From NCBI GenBank assembly GCA_016715945.1, contig JADJXJ010000001.1, positions 2,540,526 through 2,604,525 of the forward strand: 64,000 nt of DNA, read 5' to 3'. This document shows positions 9,182-19,329 of this stretch, piece after piece (within the stretch, counting starts at the first letter, position 1; each line of letters opens with the position of its first letter). Position numbers and translations under genes: made by a program. This DNA comes from Bacteroidota bacterium. GTDB taxonomy: Bacteria > Bacteroidota > Bacteroidia > Bacteroidales > F082. The notes below the pieces were generated by a model. That model saw nothing but the letters and a program-made list of their open reading frames with translations, did no database searches and was not told the origin of the DNA.

Positions 9182-11053
9182 ATGCTATTTGATACTTATG
9201 ATGTAGTTGTGGTAGGTGCAGGGCATGCAGGCTCAGAGGCTGCTGCTGCCGCTGCTAATATGGGCAGCAAGGTGCTGCTCATCACCATGAACATGCAAAC
9301 TATTGCGCAAATGTCGTGCAATCCTGCCATGGGCGGAATCGCAAAAGGGCAGATCGTGAGGGAAATTGATGCATTGGGTGGTTACTCCGGACTGGTTACC
9401 GACCGCACCATGATTCAATTCAGGATGCTAAATAAATCTAAAGGACCGGCCATGTGGAGTCCGCGCGCCCAAAGCGACCGCATGCTTTTTGCTGCAGAAT
9501 GGAGGCGTATGCTCGAACAAACGCCAAATGTCCATTTTTGGCAGGATACTGTTTCGGGTATTCTGGTCAAGGACGGTAGGGTAGTGGGTGTGCGCACATC
9601 CATGGGCCAGGAAATACCGGCCAGAGCCGTTGTGCTCACCAACGGCACTTTTCTGAACGGTATCATACATATCGGTGAGAAATCGTTTGGCGGAGGAAGA
9701 ATGGGGGAGAAGGCAAGCCGTGGAATTACGGAGCAGCTCGTAGAACTTGGTTTTCGTGCCAGCAGGATGAAAACAGGCACTCCGGTGCGAATAGACGGCA
9801 GAAGCATCGATTTCAGCCGACTGGTAGAGCAAAAGGGCGATGAGGATGTGAGAGGATTCAGTTTCCTCGAAAAGCAGGAATTACCCCGGCAGATGAGCTG
9901 CTGGATTGCCCACACCTCGAAAAAAGTGCACGATACGCTTCGGCTTGGTTTCCACCTCAGTCCGATGTTCACCGGCCGGATCGAAGGAATTGGTCCGCGT
10001 TATTGTCCAAGCATTGAAGATAAAATTGACCGTTTCTCTGGCAAGGATTCCCACCAGTTGTTTGCTGAACCCGAGGGATGGAATACCATCGAATATTACC
10101 TCAACGGATTCAGCTCGTCCTTGCCCGATTATATTCAGCTCAAAGCCCTCCGTTTGATTGAGGGATTTGAGAATGCCAGGATTTTCCGGCCAGGATATGC
10201 CATCGAATATGATTATTTCCCACCTGAACAGCTAAAACATACGCTCGAAACAAAACTTATCGAAAACCTCTTTTTTGCTGGTCAGATTAATGGGACTACC
10301 GGTTATGAAGAAGCTGCCGCGCAAGGAATCATTGCCGGAATCAATGCACATCGGAAAGTGAACGAACTCGACGAATTTAAGCTTGGGCGCGATGAAGCCT
10401 ACATCGGGGTATTGATTGACGATTTGATTACAAAAGGCGTGGACGAACCATACCGGATGTTTACCAGCAGGGCAGAGCACCGCATTCTGCTGAGGCAGGA
10501 CAATGCTGATGCCCGTCTCACTGAAAAAGGATATAAAATAGGCCTGGCCAGCGAGGAACGTTATCAGAAGTTTTTAGAAAAGCAAGGGCATATCAACGCA
10601 CTGATCAACCTGCTTTCGGACATTTCTGTGACCCCCGAGGACATTAACGGAATTCTGGAAGCACGTGGAACGAGTCCGCTACAAACCCGCCAGAAGCTTT
10701 CTGCCTTATTGCTCCGGCCGCAACTGGGCATATTTGATTTACTTCCTTTCTTCAGGTCACACTGGCAGATTCCCGATACCCACGAACGTTTCACGGAGAT
10801 GTTGGAATCGGCCGAAATCGAGGTAAAATACGCTGGCTATATTGAGAAAGAAAGGGAAATGGCAGAAAAACTGAAGCGACTCGAACACATCCGCATGAAT
10901 CCCGACTTCGACTATCATGCGCTGCAATCTTTGTCATTCGAAGCTCGCGAAAAACTCTCGAAGATCCGGCCACAAACCCTCGGACAGGCTTCGAGGATTA
11001 GCGGTATTTCGCCATCTGATATTTCCGTATTGGCCATATTTTTAGGACGTTAG
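9182..11053 (+). CDS. mnmG: tRNA uridine-5-carboxymethylaminomethyl synthase MnmG (GidA)
   Basis: A 623-residue FAD protein which, with MnmE, installs the cmnm5 or nm5 group at the wobble uridine of certain tRNAs. Visible motifs: FAD-binding GAGHAG (12-17), the family-typical SCNPAMGGIAKG, RYCPSIEDKI, and the second FAD segment INGTTGYEEAAAQG. Length is standard. It starts 9 bases after parS site 1 and ends 6 bases before parS site 2. In many bacteria mnmG neighbours the origin and parAB; no parA or parB gene is in this window. Confidence 0.97.
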   Translation: MLFDTYDVVVVGAGHAGSEAAAAAANMGSKVLLITMNMQTIAQMSCNPAMGGIAKGQIVREIDALGGYSGLVTDRTMIQFRMLNKSKGPAMWSPRAQSDRMLFAAEWRRMLEQTPNVHFWQDTVSGILVKDGRVVGVRTSMGQEIPARAVVLTNGTFLNGIIHIGEKSFGGGRMGEKASRGITEQLVELGFRASRMKTGTPVRIDGRSIDFSRLVEQKGDEDVRGFSFLEKQELPRQMSCWIAHTSKKVHDTLRLGFHLSPMFTGRIEGIGPRYCPSIEDKIDRFSGKDSHQLFAEPEGWNTIEYYLNGFSSSLPDYIQLKALRLIEGFENARIFRPGYAIEYDYFPPEQLKHTLETKLIENLFFAGQINGTTGYEEAAAQGIIAGINAHRKVNELDEFKLGRDEAYIGVLIDDLITKGVDEPYRMFTSRAEHRILLRQDNADARLTEKGYKIGLASEERYQKFLEKQGHINALINLLSDISVTPEDINGILEARGTSPLQTRQKLSALLLRPQLGIFDLLPFFRSHWQIPDTHERFTEMLESAEIEVKYAGYIEKEREMAEKLKRLEHIRMNPDFDYHALQSLSFEAREKLSKIRPQTLGQASRISGISPSDISVLAIFLGR

Positions 11054-11058
11054 AAATC

Positions 11059-11074
11059 TGTTTCACGTGGAACA
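11059..11074. other. parS-like centromere site 2
   Basis: TGTTTCACGTGGAACA differs from the consensus at one position (A to G at position 12), a change that also occurs in natural parS sites. The GTG start codon of the next gene (11067) lies inside the site. Confidence 0.78.
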
Positions 11075-11975
11075 TAACGCGGTAGCTGAAAACAAAGGCT
11101 CAGAAGTTTGCCCCCTTTGTGGGGATGATAAAGCAAATGTGTTTCATGAAACAAAAGATTATTTCCTTACAAAAGAGGAATTCTCTGTCCTTGAATGCCC
11201 GACTTGCCGGCATTTATATACCTATCCATGGCCCGAGCGCCACAATCTTTCGAAATATTACCAATCTGAAAATTATTTGAGCCACAAAGAGAAGCCCGAG
11301 TCTATGTTTGAAATACTGTATGACCGGGTGCGTTGGTTCAACCTCAGGGTAAAATTCAGCCAATCTGCAAAGGGTCTTCAAAAAGGAAAACTTCTCGACT
11401 ATGGTTGCGGACGAGGCGATTTTGCAGGCCTGGCTTCAAAACGTGGTTGGGAGTGTTACGGCCTCGAACAGGATGATGAGGCAAGAACTTTTGCAAAACA
11501 GCGCCATAAAATAACTGTTTTCGCTCCGGGGGAAACCGATGGTATTCAAGCCGGGTCTTTCCGATTGATTACTATGTTTCATGTGTTGGAACATCTACCG
11601 GATGTCGATACCACCTTCAAAAACATACACAATTGGTTGGAACCAACTGGCAGATTGATTATAGCATTGCCAAACCCGGATTCCTATGATGCCTGCCATT
11701 ATGAAAAGTATTGGGCTGCCTGGGATGTTCCCCGTCACCTGCATCATTTCCGAAGCGAAGTCATAATCCGTGTTGCTGAAAAGCACGGATTGATTTTCGA
11801 GAAAACCTATCCCATGTACTGGGATGCTTTCTTTGTTGCGGCCTTAAGCGAACAATATAAGGGAAGTCGCAACAAATGGATCAGAGCTGCATCACTTGGC
11901 CTGAAATCAAATATCCGTGCATTGTTTTCCGGACAATTCTCCAGCCTGATCTATCAGTTCAGGAAAAGTTTATGA
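11067..11975 (+). CDS. Zinc-ribbon class I SAM methyltransferase
   Basis: A 302-residue protein with an N-terminal zinc ribbon (C15, C18, C44, C47 in CPLC and CPTC) followed by a Rossmann methyltransferase domain with motif I LLDYGCGRGDF (109-119) and acidic motif GLEQDD. The arrangement is typical of Bacteroidota methyltransferases acting on surface sugars, quinones or small metabolites; the substrate cannot be read from sequence. The only plausible start is GTG at 11067, inside parS site 2, because no ATG occurs before residue ~80. A 14 bp parS-like palindrome also lies within its 5' end. Confidence 0.8.
   Translation: MEHNAVAENKGSEVCPLCGDDKANVFHETKDYFLTKEEFSVLECPTCRHLYTYPWPERHNLSKYYQSENYLSHKEKPESMFEILYDRVRWFNLRVKFSQSAKGLQKGKLLDYGCGRGDFAGLASKRGWECYGLEQDDEARTFAKQRHKITVFAPGETDGIQAGSFRLITMFHVLEHLPDVDTTFKNIHNWLEPTGRLIIALPNPDSYDACHYEKYWAAWDVPRHLHHFRSEVIIRVAEKHGLIFEKTYPMYWDAFFVAALSEQYKGSRNKWIRAASLGLKSNIRALFSGQFSSLIYQFRKSL
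11140..11153. other. Shortened parS-like palindrome
   Basis: TGTTTCATGAAACA is a perfect 14 bp palindrome equal to the parS consensus with the central CG removed. It lies about 65 bases after parS site 2, inside the methyltransferase gene. It may be a degenerate site or chance; loss of the CG core should weaken ParB binding. Confidence 0.3.
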
Positions 11976-12036
11976 ATCTGCTTTGACAGGATATGCTTAC
12001 CTTGCAAACAGATTATCCTGATATCGAGAACTTCTC

Positions 12037-15000
12037 ATGAAACGTGCAAAGTTTTCACCTGTCGCCCTCCTGATGATGGCAATGGCTGCAGTGCTGATCT
12101 GTTTTCTGTTCACCGTTGCACAACCGGAGGAAAAGGACTTGAAATGGCATGCGGAAGAACTCCGGATGCTTATAAATCAACGGAAGGAACAACTGGCAGG
12201 TTTTACGTCGGCTGCCGCTTCAAACCTATCGAGGATAATCAAAAACGATGCGACAAGTCAGCTTTGGAAAGATGACTACTTTGTTTCTACTTTGGATGCA
12301 CCGTTTTCGCTTTTGATTTTATATGGCGACAGTGCGCTGTTCTGGAACAAATCGCTTTCTTCAGATTATTCTGTTTTAAACTTACAAGATAGCATTGGCA
12401 TATCTCCCAGCGATGCCGGACTTTTAATATACTCCTCAGCCTTAATCAATGGCTACAGGATCATCGCATCAGAATACGTTTACCGTTCCCATCCGATTGA
12501 GAATCCATATTTAGAGCAGGGCTTTACCGAATATTTTCATAGTTTATCGGGTAAAATTAAGATAATCAATACCTTATATTCTGAATCTGAGAGTCTGACA
12601 ATTCCGCTGAACAACGTTGCAGTTCACATTTCATATGCGGACAAGGATCAACAGACGGATTCAAACAGAAATCCATTCAATGCCGACTTATTTATTTTTC
12701 TCTTTTTGTTTTTCGGGGTGCTGCTTCACCGTGAGCTAACCGTAAGAAAAGGAAAAGGGCAAATAAATTTTAATAACCGGCTGAATATTGCTTACTGGCT
12801 AGGCCAAGTGTTTATCGCCGTTTTCATGGCAATAGTTCAGATGAATTCCGACCAAAGCTTTCTGTCGGAACCCGGAGGACTGCTAACCGAACTTTTAAAA
12901 AATTGGACACTCACTTCTGGCTTTGTTTATTTGATGTTATGGTTTGGGCTCACCCAATGGTTGGCTAACGATGCAATGCCCAGCCTAAGGATACAACGGA
13001 AGTTTCTGGCCGCACTCTTAACCCTCTTGTTTGTTCCGCTGACAACGGATATTATTAGCCATAAAATCATTGAAAATATTGATATACAAATAGATGGTGT
13101 TTATATATCTGGCCTGAACAATTTCAGCTTCTCATATTTTGCGGCCTTGAGCATCGTGGCAATAGCCGGGATTCATGCCATCGCAGTTGCATCGGTGCGG
13201 ATATTCATGTGGAGAGATAAGCTATTTCCTCAACTACTTTTGATTGTTTTTATCCTGCTGTTTCATCTATCAACTTGGTATTTCGAAAGTGAATTTTTCA
13301 CTGGCTCGTTGCTTGCAGGACTCATGCTGATTTCTTCCTTTCTTCCCTTGAGTAAAACTCTCGCCTACCTCAGGAAATTTTCCTACCTGCTGGCCTGGTT
13401 TGCGGTATCAACCGGCCTGGCCTTTATGCTAACGCATCAGGGAGGTAAACTTGCCGACAATGAGCAGCTTTTAACTGCAAAGAAGCTAAGTGCCGATAAA
13501 GATCCGATGCTTGAATTTCTCTTTCCTGATTTAGCTGCAGCATGGGCCAACGACAGTACACTCAATCGGATGGTATTCCGGAAAGAAACAGAAGATCAGG
13601 AGATTAACAGCTATATCCGGAATACATACCTCTCGGGATATCTCTCAAAATATGAAACCGAATTAACAACTTGCCTCACCACACAAAACCTACTCATCCA
13701 GCCCGAAAACAGGATGATGAATTGCATAGAATATTTTCGGTCTCTGGCGGCACTGCGCGGCGACAGCCTGAAACCGAACGGATTATTCCTGCTCGAAAAC
13801 AATCTGCTTGGCGTGCATTATGTCGGTTATCTGATATTGACGAATCGATCTGGTCAGCAAACGGACAGCCTGCACCTTTTTGTCGAGTTCTATTTCAAGT
13901 ACATCCCTGAGGGAACGGGCTACCCTGACCTGCTGATCGATTCGCGTAAAGGCATCGGACCTGACCTGAATAAATACAGCTTTGCAAGTTATCGCAACGG
14001 AGTATTGTATTACAAGTTCGGGGGTTACTTCTATCCACTTCGTTTAGATCAGATAACTACTGCCGATGATGGTTTTTTCTGCCGGGAAGGTTTCAGGCAT
14101 GCGATTCTCAAATATGACGATAAAACGCTGATTATCAGTAGAAAAGAGCAATCATGGGCCGAAACCCTTGCGCCCTTTTCTTTCTTTTTGCTCATCAATG
14201 GGTTGCTGCTGACATTGATGGTATGGGTAGCTAATGGTTTCCCCGATTTCAGAAAAACATTTGTCACTTTCCGGACGCGTCTGCAGCTCATTATCTCTGT
14301 TTCGCTTATCGCATCGTTCACCGTAATTGGCATCATCAGTGCAATTTACCTTGCCGACATCTACAGGAAAAAGAACGATGACTTTCTGGCCGAAAAAACC
14401 CAGTCGCTGATTGTGGAGCTCGAGCACAAGCTGAAAGATCTTCCTCTTGAGGCTGGTAGCATGCGCGACTACCTCAACCAGATCCTCCTGAAATTTTCAA
14501 TGGTCTTCTTCACCGACATCAACCTGTATGGCGTGGACGGAAAACTGCTGGCCACCTCCAGGCCTGAGATTTTTGCCATGGGGCTCACTGGCGACCTCAT
14601 GCATCCCGGGGCTTTTCGTGCCATGCGCCTTCAAAACCGATTGTATCTCCGCCAGTATGAGGAAATAGGCAAGGCGCGTTTCATCTCGTCCTATGCTCCT
14701 TTCAAGAATACCGATGGCGAAATTATAGCCTTTGTAAACCTGCCGTATTTTGTGCGCGAAAGCGAGATGCAGCGCGAAATCAGCTCCATCCTGCTGTCTT
14801 ACCTCAATATTTTCCTGTTGCTTTCATCAGTTTCTTTGCTTTTTGCGCTTTTTGTCTCGCGCCGGCTCACGCAACCCTTGCAAATGATCCAGCAAAAGAT
14901 GAGCAAGCTGCAGCTGGGGCATACCAACGAAAAGATTCAATACCAACGGTTTGACGAGATCGGCGAACTTGTCAACCAATACAATACCCTGCTCGATCAG

Positions 15001-15717
15001 CTTGCCGCCAGCGCCGAACTGCTTGCCCGTTCCGAACGCGAAAGCGCCTGGCGTGAAATGGCCCGTCAGGTAGCCCACGAAATTAAAAACCCCCTGACGC
15101 CCATGCGTTTAAGTGTCCAATACCTCATCAGGGCCTTGGACAACAATGATCCCGATATTGACCAAAAAATCAGAAATATCTCCCAAACACTTATCAGCCA
15201 GATAGATACGCTTTCATCTATCGCATCTTCCTTCTCCGATTTTGCAGTGATGCCGCAACCTAAGCCCGTAAAACTGGATTTGTCCGAAGTCCTGCAAAAA
15301 ATCGTGAACCTCTTCGACCATCAGGAAAACATCACTTTCGGGCTGCAGATCAGTGCCAGCACCCCGGCATGGATCGAAGCTGACCCGGAAAACCTGAACC
15401 GGATCTTTATCAATTTGATTAAGAATAGCATACAGGCCATCGGCAACAAGCCGCAAGCCCGGATCACAGTGAGATTAAGCGAAAGCACTACGGCTTATCT
15501 GGTTGAGGTAGAAGATACAGGCAAAGGAATGACCGAAGAAGAGGCCAGAAAGGTTTTCTCTCCCAACTTTACTACCAAATCCAGTGGCATGGGCATGGGT
15601 TTGTCCATCGTACACAGCCTTGTGCAGCAGGCCGGCGGAAAAATTGACTTCAACACCCGGCCCGGACAGGGAACCACTTTCCAAATCGAACTGCCCCGGG
15701 CTGCCAGCCCCGCATGA
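12037..15717 (+). CDS. Large multi-TM sensor histidine kinase (NtrY-like)
   Basis: A 1226-residue membrane kinase. One TM helix lies near 10-30, then an extracytoplasmic segment, a bundle of about eight TM helices (about 225-470), a second external region (about 475-715), further TM helices, a third external sensor segment (about 790-925), a last TM helix and HAMP (about 950-1000). The catalytic core has the H-box VAHEIKNPLTPMR with H1014, N-box NLIKNSIQAI and G-boxes VEDTGKGM and GMGMGLSIV. The HEIKNPLTP form is typical of NtrY-like kinases. No receiver domain or adjacent regulator is present. Ends 63 bases before the flippase gene. Confidence 0.88.
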   Translation: MKRAKFSPVALLMMAMAAVLICFLFTVAQPEEKDLKWHAEELRMLINQRKEQLAGFTSAAASNLSRIIKNDATSQLWKDDYFVSTLDAPFSLLILYGDSALFWNKSLSSDYSVLNLQDSIGISPSDAGLLIYSSALINGYRIIASEYVYRSHPIENPYLEQGFTEYFHSLSGKIKIINTLYSESESLTIPLNNVAVHISYADKDQQTDSNRNPFNADLFIFLFLFFGVLLHRELTVRKGKGQINFNNRLNIAYWLGQVFIAVFMAIVQMNSDQSFLSEPGGLLTELLKNWTLTSGFVYLMLWFGLTQWLANDAMPSLRIQRKFLAALLTLLFVPLTTDIISHKIIENIDIQIDGVYISGLNNFSFSYFAALSIVAIAGIHAIAVASVRIFMWRDKLFPQLLLIVFILLFHLSTWYFESEFFTGSLLAGLMLISSFLPLSKTLAYLRKFSYLLAWFAVSTGLAFMLTHQGGKLADNEQLLTAKKLSADKDPMLEFLFPDLAAAWANDSTLNRMVFRKETEDQEINSYIRNTYLSGYLSKYETELTTCLTTQNLLIQPENRMMNCIEYFRSLAALRGDSLKPNGLFLLENNLLGVHYVGYLILTNRSGQQTDSLHLFVEFYFKYIPEGTGYPDLLIDSRKGIGPDLNKYSFASYRNGVLYYKFGGYFYPLRLDQITTADDGFFCREGFRHAILKYDDKTLIISRKEQSWAETLAPFSFFLLINGLLLTLMVWVANGFPDFRKTFVTFRTRLQLIISVSLIASFTVIGIISAIYLADIYRKKNDDFLAEKTQSLIVELEHKLKDLPLEAGSMRDYLNQILLKFSMVFFTDINLYGVDGKLLATSRPEIFAMGLTGDLMHPGAFRAMRLQNRLYLRQYEEIGKARFISSYAPFKNTDGEIIAFVNLPYFVRESEMQREISSILLSYLNIFLLLSSVSLLFALFVSRRLTQPLQMIQQKMSKLQLGHTNEKIQYQRFDEIGELVNQYNTLLDQLAASAELLARSERESAWREMARQVAHEIKNPLTPMRLSVQYLIRALDNNDPDIDQKIRNISQTLISQIDTLSSIASSFSDFAVMPQPKPVKLDLSEVLQKIVNLFDHQENITFGLQISASTPAWIEADPENLNRIFINLIKNSIQAIGNKPQARITVRLSESTTAYLVEVEDTGKGMTEEEARKVFSPNFTTKSSGMGMGLSIVHSLVQQAGGKIDFNTRPGQGTTFQIELPRAASPA

Positions 15718-15764
15718 AACCTTGCGTGCCAATGCGACTTTAGCCGGCAAGCAAACCGATTTCA

Positions 15765-15772
15765 TACTTTTG
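15765..15772 (+). promoter_or_regulatory. Putative -7 box TACTTTTG
   Basis: Exact TAnnTTTG match ending 8 bases before the flippase ATG at 15781, predicting a very short leader. A TTA sits about 22 bases upstream at the -33 position. Confidence 0.5.
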
Positions 15773-15780
15773 CCATCCGT

Positions 15781-17256
15781 ATGAGCCAGAACAATCCCAT
15801 CAAAGCGCTTGCCGGTCAGACTCTGGTGTATGGGCTGGGTACGTTTGTGCCCCGCCTGCTCAACTATTTTCTTGTCCCCTTCTACACCCGTATCTTCGAC
15901 GAACCGGCTTACGGTCAGATCACCGAACTCTATGCCTACATCGCTTTTCTGATGGTTGTGCTGACTTATGGTATGGAAACCGCATTTTTCCGCTTTGCGC
16001 AAAAGCGACCGGGTAAGGAGGTTTTCAATACCGCGTTCAGTCTGATATTGTTTACCACGGGTATTTTTTTGGCGCTCGTGTTCATCGCTTCGCCCGGACT
16101 TGCAGCGCTGATTGGATATTCCGGAATGGTGCCCATGGTCACACTCACGCTGCTCATTGTGGCCGTAGATGCCCTCAATGCCCTGCCTTTTGCTTTGTTG
16201 CGAAAACAACAGCGCCCCGCACGATTCACCCTGATCCGAATTACCAATGTGGTGGTCAATATTGGCCTCAATCTGCTTTTTCTTGTCTGGCTGCGCGAAC
16301 CCATCAGCGCCCTCACAGCTGAAATTTTCGGGCCTCATGCCAACCTGGCCATCTGGGTGTTTGTGTCTAACCTCATTTCCAGCCTGTTGTCCACATTCAT
16401 GCTCCTGCCGCTGCTGAAACAGTTCAGATTTCAGTTCAACAGCCTGTTGATCAGGGAGATGCTTGCCTATGCACTTCCTATCCTGATTGTAGGATTGGCT
16501 GGAATGGTGAATGAAGTGCTCGACAAAATTTTGCTGAAATATCTTGTGCCCGAAAGCGGGCAACCACTTCGTCAACTGGGTATTTATGGCGCAAACTACA
16601 AGCTGGGCATCCTCATGACCCTGTTCGTACAGATGTTTCGCTATGCTTCCGAGCCATTTTTCTTTGCCCGATCAGGCGAGAAAAAGGCCCCCGAACTCTT
16701 TGCCAGGGTGATGCACTACTTCAACCTTTCGGGCCTGGCCATTTTCCTCATCGTTGTGCTTTACATGGATCTTTTCCAGCATTTTATCGGTCCGGCTTAT
16801 CGCGAAGGCTTGTTTATCGTTCCCATCATATTGATTGCCAATTTGTTTTATGGGATTTATTTCAACCTGAGCATTTGGTACAAGCTCACCGACCGCACCG
16901 GCGACGGGGCATGGCTTTCGCTCACCGGGGCTGGCATCACCCTGCTGTTCAATTTTTTGCTTGTACCTGCGATGGGATATGCCGGTGCAGCATGGGCTAC
17001 CTTAATATGCTATGCCTCTATGGCCGCCATCTCTTATCTGTGGGGACAAAAGGTCTATCCTGTGCCTTATAAAACAGCTTCTTTTTTCAGCTTTCTGGCG
17101 CTCAGCCTTTCGCTTTACCTGGTTTCCCTCTGGCTTTCGCCCCGGAGTCTGTTGCTGCGGCTTGGTTTGAACACGCTGCTTTTTGCAATCTACCTGCTTT
17201 TTGCCTACAGGAGCTACAGAAAAAGCGAAGCACAGGCACGTGGCTCAGAAATTTGA
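15781..17256 (+). CDS. Polysaccharide flippase (MOP superfamily, Wzx-like)
   Basis: A 491-residue integral membrane protein with about 12-14 TM helices across its whole length and the typical N-terminal opening KALAGQTLVYGLGTFVPRLL, which places it with oligosaccharide/lipopolysaccharide flippases. It would move lipid-linked saccharide units to the periplasmic face. No glycosyltransferase cluster surrounds it, so its substrate is unknown; Bacteroidota often carry such isolated copies. It has its own probable promoter. The 3' end overlaps the convergent DUF819 gene by 12 bases. Confidence 0.85.
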   Translation: MSQNNPIKALAGQTLVYGLGTFVPRLLNYFLVPFYTRIFDEPAYGQITELYAYIAFLMVVLTYGMETAFFRFAQKRPGKEVFNTAFSLILFTTGIFLALVFIASPGLAALIGYSGMVPMVTLTLLIVAVDALNALPFALLRKQQRPARFTLIRITNVVVNIGLNLLFLVWLREPISALTAEIFGPHANLAIWVFVSNLISSLLSTFMLLPLLKQFRFQFNSLLIREMLAYALPILIVGLAGMVNEVLDKILLKYLVPESGQPLRQLGIYGANYKLGILMTLFVQMFRYASEPFFFARSGEKKAPELFARVMHYFNLSGLAIFLIVVLYMDLFQHFIGPAYREGLFIVPIILIANLFYGIYFNLSIWYKLTDRTGDGAWLSLTGAGITLLFNFLLVPAMGYAGAAWATLICYASMAAISYLWGQKVYPVPYKTASFFSFLALSLSLYLVSLWLSPRSLLLRLGLNTLLFAIYLLFAYRSYRKSEAQARGSEI

Positions 17257-18507
17257 CAACAGATTGGCAAGCAAAAAGCCCAGATAGTTCCCCACGGCAT
17301 ATCCAATGATTCCAATGGTGATCCCGGGAACAATCACCTCCTTGTTTTTGATGGCTCCGGCAACCACCGGCACGAAAGGCGGACTGCATATCATGGCAGT
17401 GGAGGTGATAATGACAGTGTCGGTGTCGATTTTGAACAGTTTTGCAAACAACACATGAAGCAACAGTGACCCGAACACTGCCCAGGTGATGTAGCCAAAA
17501 AGCCCGGGAGTGATACCAGCAAAGTTGCGCACATCGGCCATGGATGCCACCACAATGCTGAAAATCAGAATCAGGTACATGCCCGACTCGAAGGTTTTCT
17601 CAATGCGGTTGATAGAAGGAATGAGCGATGCCAGCAAGCCAAGCGTGGTAATGCTGAGGATGACTACCACCATCAGCATGTTTTCGGGTACCAGCATGCT
17701 AAGTCCTCCTCCGATGGCCACAATGAGCAAAGTGAGCCCGTAAGCTTTGAGCAGGGGCAAAAAAACCGGCTTCCGGAAAATACCCCAGAATGGGTCTTTA
17801 CCGTCCAGATCACGGATCTTGACGTCTTCGAGGCTAACAGGGTAGGGGGGGAGGAAGAAGCCAAATAATCTCTGAGCCAGTGTCATCAGAAATGCCAGAT
17901 AAACCACCCCGATGATCAGGTCGTAGGTATGGGCCAGAATGTACACATTGGCATCCACGTCGAGCATCATTTTGAGCGCTGCCAGATTGGGTGTCCCACC
18001 GGTATAAACGCCCACCAGCATGCCCGAGAGCTTCCAGAGGTCGGGCATACCTTTGCCTTTGAAGATAAAATAACCAACCACCACAACGATGACCACCGAA
18101 GCAAACCCGGTGAGCATTGACAACAGGCTTTTGCCTGCCATATTGCGCCACTGTTTCACATTGGCCGAAAACAACACAAGGGGAATGGCCAGCAGGATGG
18201 TCAGACTCATCAGCAGGTCGCGCAGCTTGTAGATCTTAAAAGCCAGCACATCGTTGTGGCTGATCAGGCCCTGTTCGAAAAGCGCCTGCACCCCAGCGGC
18301 ATCCGTTTTCGGATTCAGCAGCAGGTACTCGTTGAGGTAAGCGCCCATCGAAGGCAGGATGCCCACATTGCCTATCAGCAGCCCGATGGCATAGGCAATG
18401 ATCACCGAGCCGAGTTTGTTTACGAAAGGTATGGTGTGGCACAGGTGAAGGATGATGATTGGCGTCAGAATATAGAACAACGCCAGCGCAATGATGGTGA
18501 TATCCAT
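17245..18507 (-). CDS. DUF819 family membrane protein
   Basis: A 420-residue protein with about 11-12 TM helices, starting MDITIIALALFYILTPIIIL, with Gly-rich segments such as GVYTGGTPNLAAL. This fits DUF819 (YjcL-like) proteins, a family of uncharacterised putative transporters. The ATG at 18507 begins directly at the first TM helix; upstream in-frame codons encode hydrophilic sequence and are unlikely to be used. It lies 53 bases downstream of comF on the same strand and may be co-transcribed with it. Confidence 0.8.
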   Translation of the reverse strand: MDITIIALALFYILTPIIILHLCHTIPFVNKLGSVIIAYAIGLLIGNVGILPSMGAYLNEYLLLNPKTDAAGVQALFEQGLISHNDVLAFKIYKLRDLLMSLTILLAIPLVLFSANVKQWRNMAGKSLLSMLTGFASVVIVVVVGYFIFKGKGMPDLWKLSGMLVGVYTGGTPNLAALKMMLDVDANVYILAHTYDLIIGVVYLAFLMTLAQRLFGFFLPPYPVSLEDVKIRDLDGKDPFWGIFRKPVFLPLLKAYGLTLLIVAIGGGLSMLVPENMLMVVVILSITTLGLLASLIPSINRIEKTFESGMYLILIFSIVVASMADVRNFAGITPGLFGYITWAVFGSLLLHVLFAKLFKIDTDTVIITSTAMICSPPFVPVVAGAIKNKEVIVPGITIGIIGYAVGNYLGFLLANLLSNF

Positions 18508-18560
18508 AGCTTTAACAAAAGCAGCAAATGTAATGCAGAAATAATGGAAATCAAAACGTC

Positions 18561-19259
18561 TCATCCGGTGGCCACGGCTGCCGCTGCCACGCTGATGCGG
18601 ATGCCCTGGATGGGTTCGAGTGCCCTGATGCAACCTTCGATGGTGCTGCCTGTGGTAATCACATCGTCGATCAGGAGCAGGTGCTGGCCTGCAAAGGCCT
18701 CGGGCTGGCGCACCGCAAAGATGTCTTTCACATTTTTCCAGCGTTCTTCCCGCGATTTTTTTGTTTGCGTCTGGGTGGCCACGCCCCTGAGCAGGTTGTT
18801 GCGCGAAATGGCAATACCGGTGATTTCGTTGATGCCGCGGGCAATCACCTCGCTTTGGTTGTAACCCCTTTTGCGCTCGCGTTTCGGATGCAGGGGCACA
18901 GGCACCAGCAGGCTCACATCGCTGTACAGCTCCGACGATCGGATGGCTTTGCCTATTTCTCTGCCCAGAAACAAACCTGCATCACGGTTCGATTTGTACT
19001 TCAGTTCATGGATCAGCGGCTGCACACGGCCGTGCTTGGCAAAAAAATAGCAGGCCATGGCTGCATGCAAACGCACCTTGCCGTAAAACAGCCTTGCCAC
19101 AGGATTGTCGGCAATGCGCTCGTATCCCGTGCGCGGAAGCAGATAATGGCAGGTCAGGCACACCGTTTGTTCGGTTTTGTTGAGCAGTTCGCCACAGCAC
19201 GGACACACCTCAGGATAGAACAGGGAGAGCAGATCACCGGAAATCTGTCGGATTAACAT
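18561..19259 (-). CDS. ComF family phosphoribosyltransferase-like protein
   Basis: A 232-residue protein with an N-terminal zinc-finger-like module (C19, C22, C34, C37) and a C-terminal type I phosphoribosyltransferase domain with the PRPP motif LLIDDVITTGST. This is the ComF/GntX layout. Homologues are required for DNA uptake in naturally competent bacteria, but in Bacteroidota the role is mostly untested. The start is the ATG at 19259; a TTG two codons upstream is possible. No other competence gene is in the window. Confidence 0.88.
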   Translation of the reverse strand: MLIRQISGDLLSLFYPEVCPCCGELLNKTEQTVCLTCHYLLPRTGYERIADNPVARLFYGKVRLHAAMACYFFAKHGRVQPLIHELKYKSNRDAGLFLGREIGKAIRSSELYSDVSLLVPVPLHPKRERKRGYNQSEVIARGINEITGIAISRNNLLRGVATQTQTKKSREERWKNVKDIFAVRQPEAFAGQHLLLIDDVITTGSTIEGCIRALEPIQGIRISVAAAAVATG

Positions 19260-19329
19260 AACCAATTGGCTGTTGGTGAATAAAAATAAGCACCTTTGTT
19301 TGGTTATTGCAAAACTAAATTTTTATCCC

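Noticed and set aside
10789..10802. CGTTTCACGGAGAT as a further parS site
   Set aside because: Only the left half matches the consensus; the palindrome is absent.
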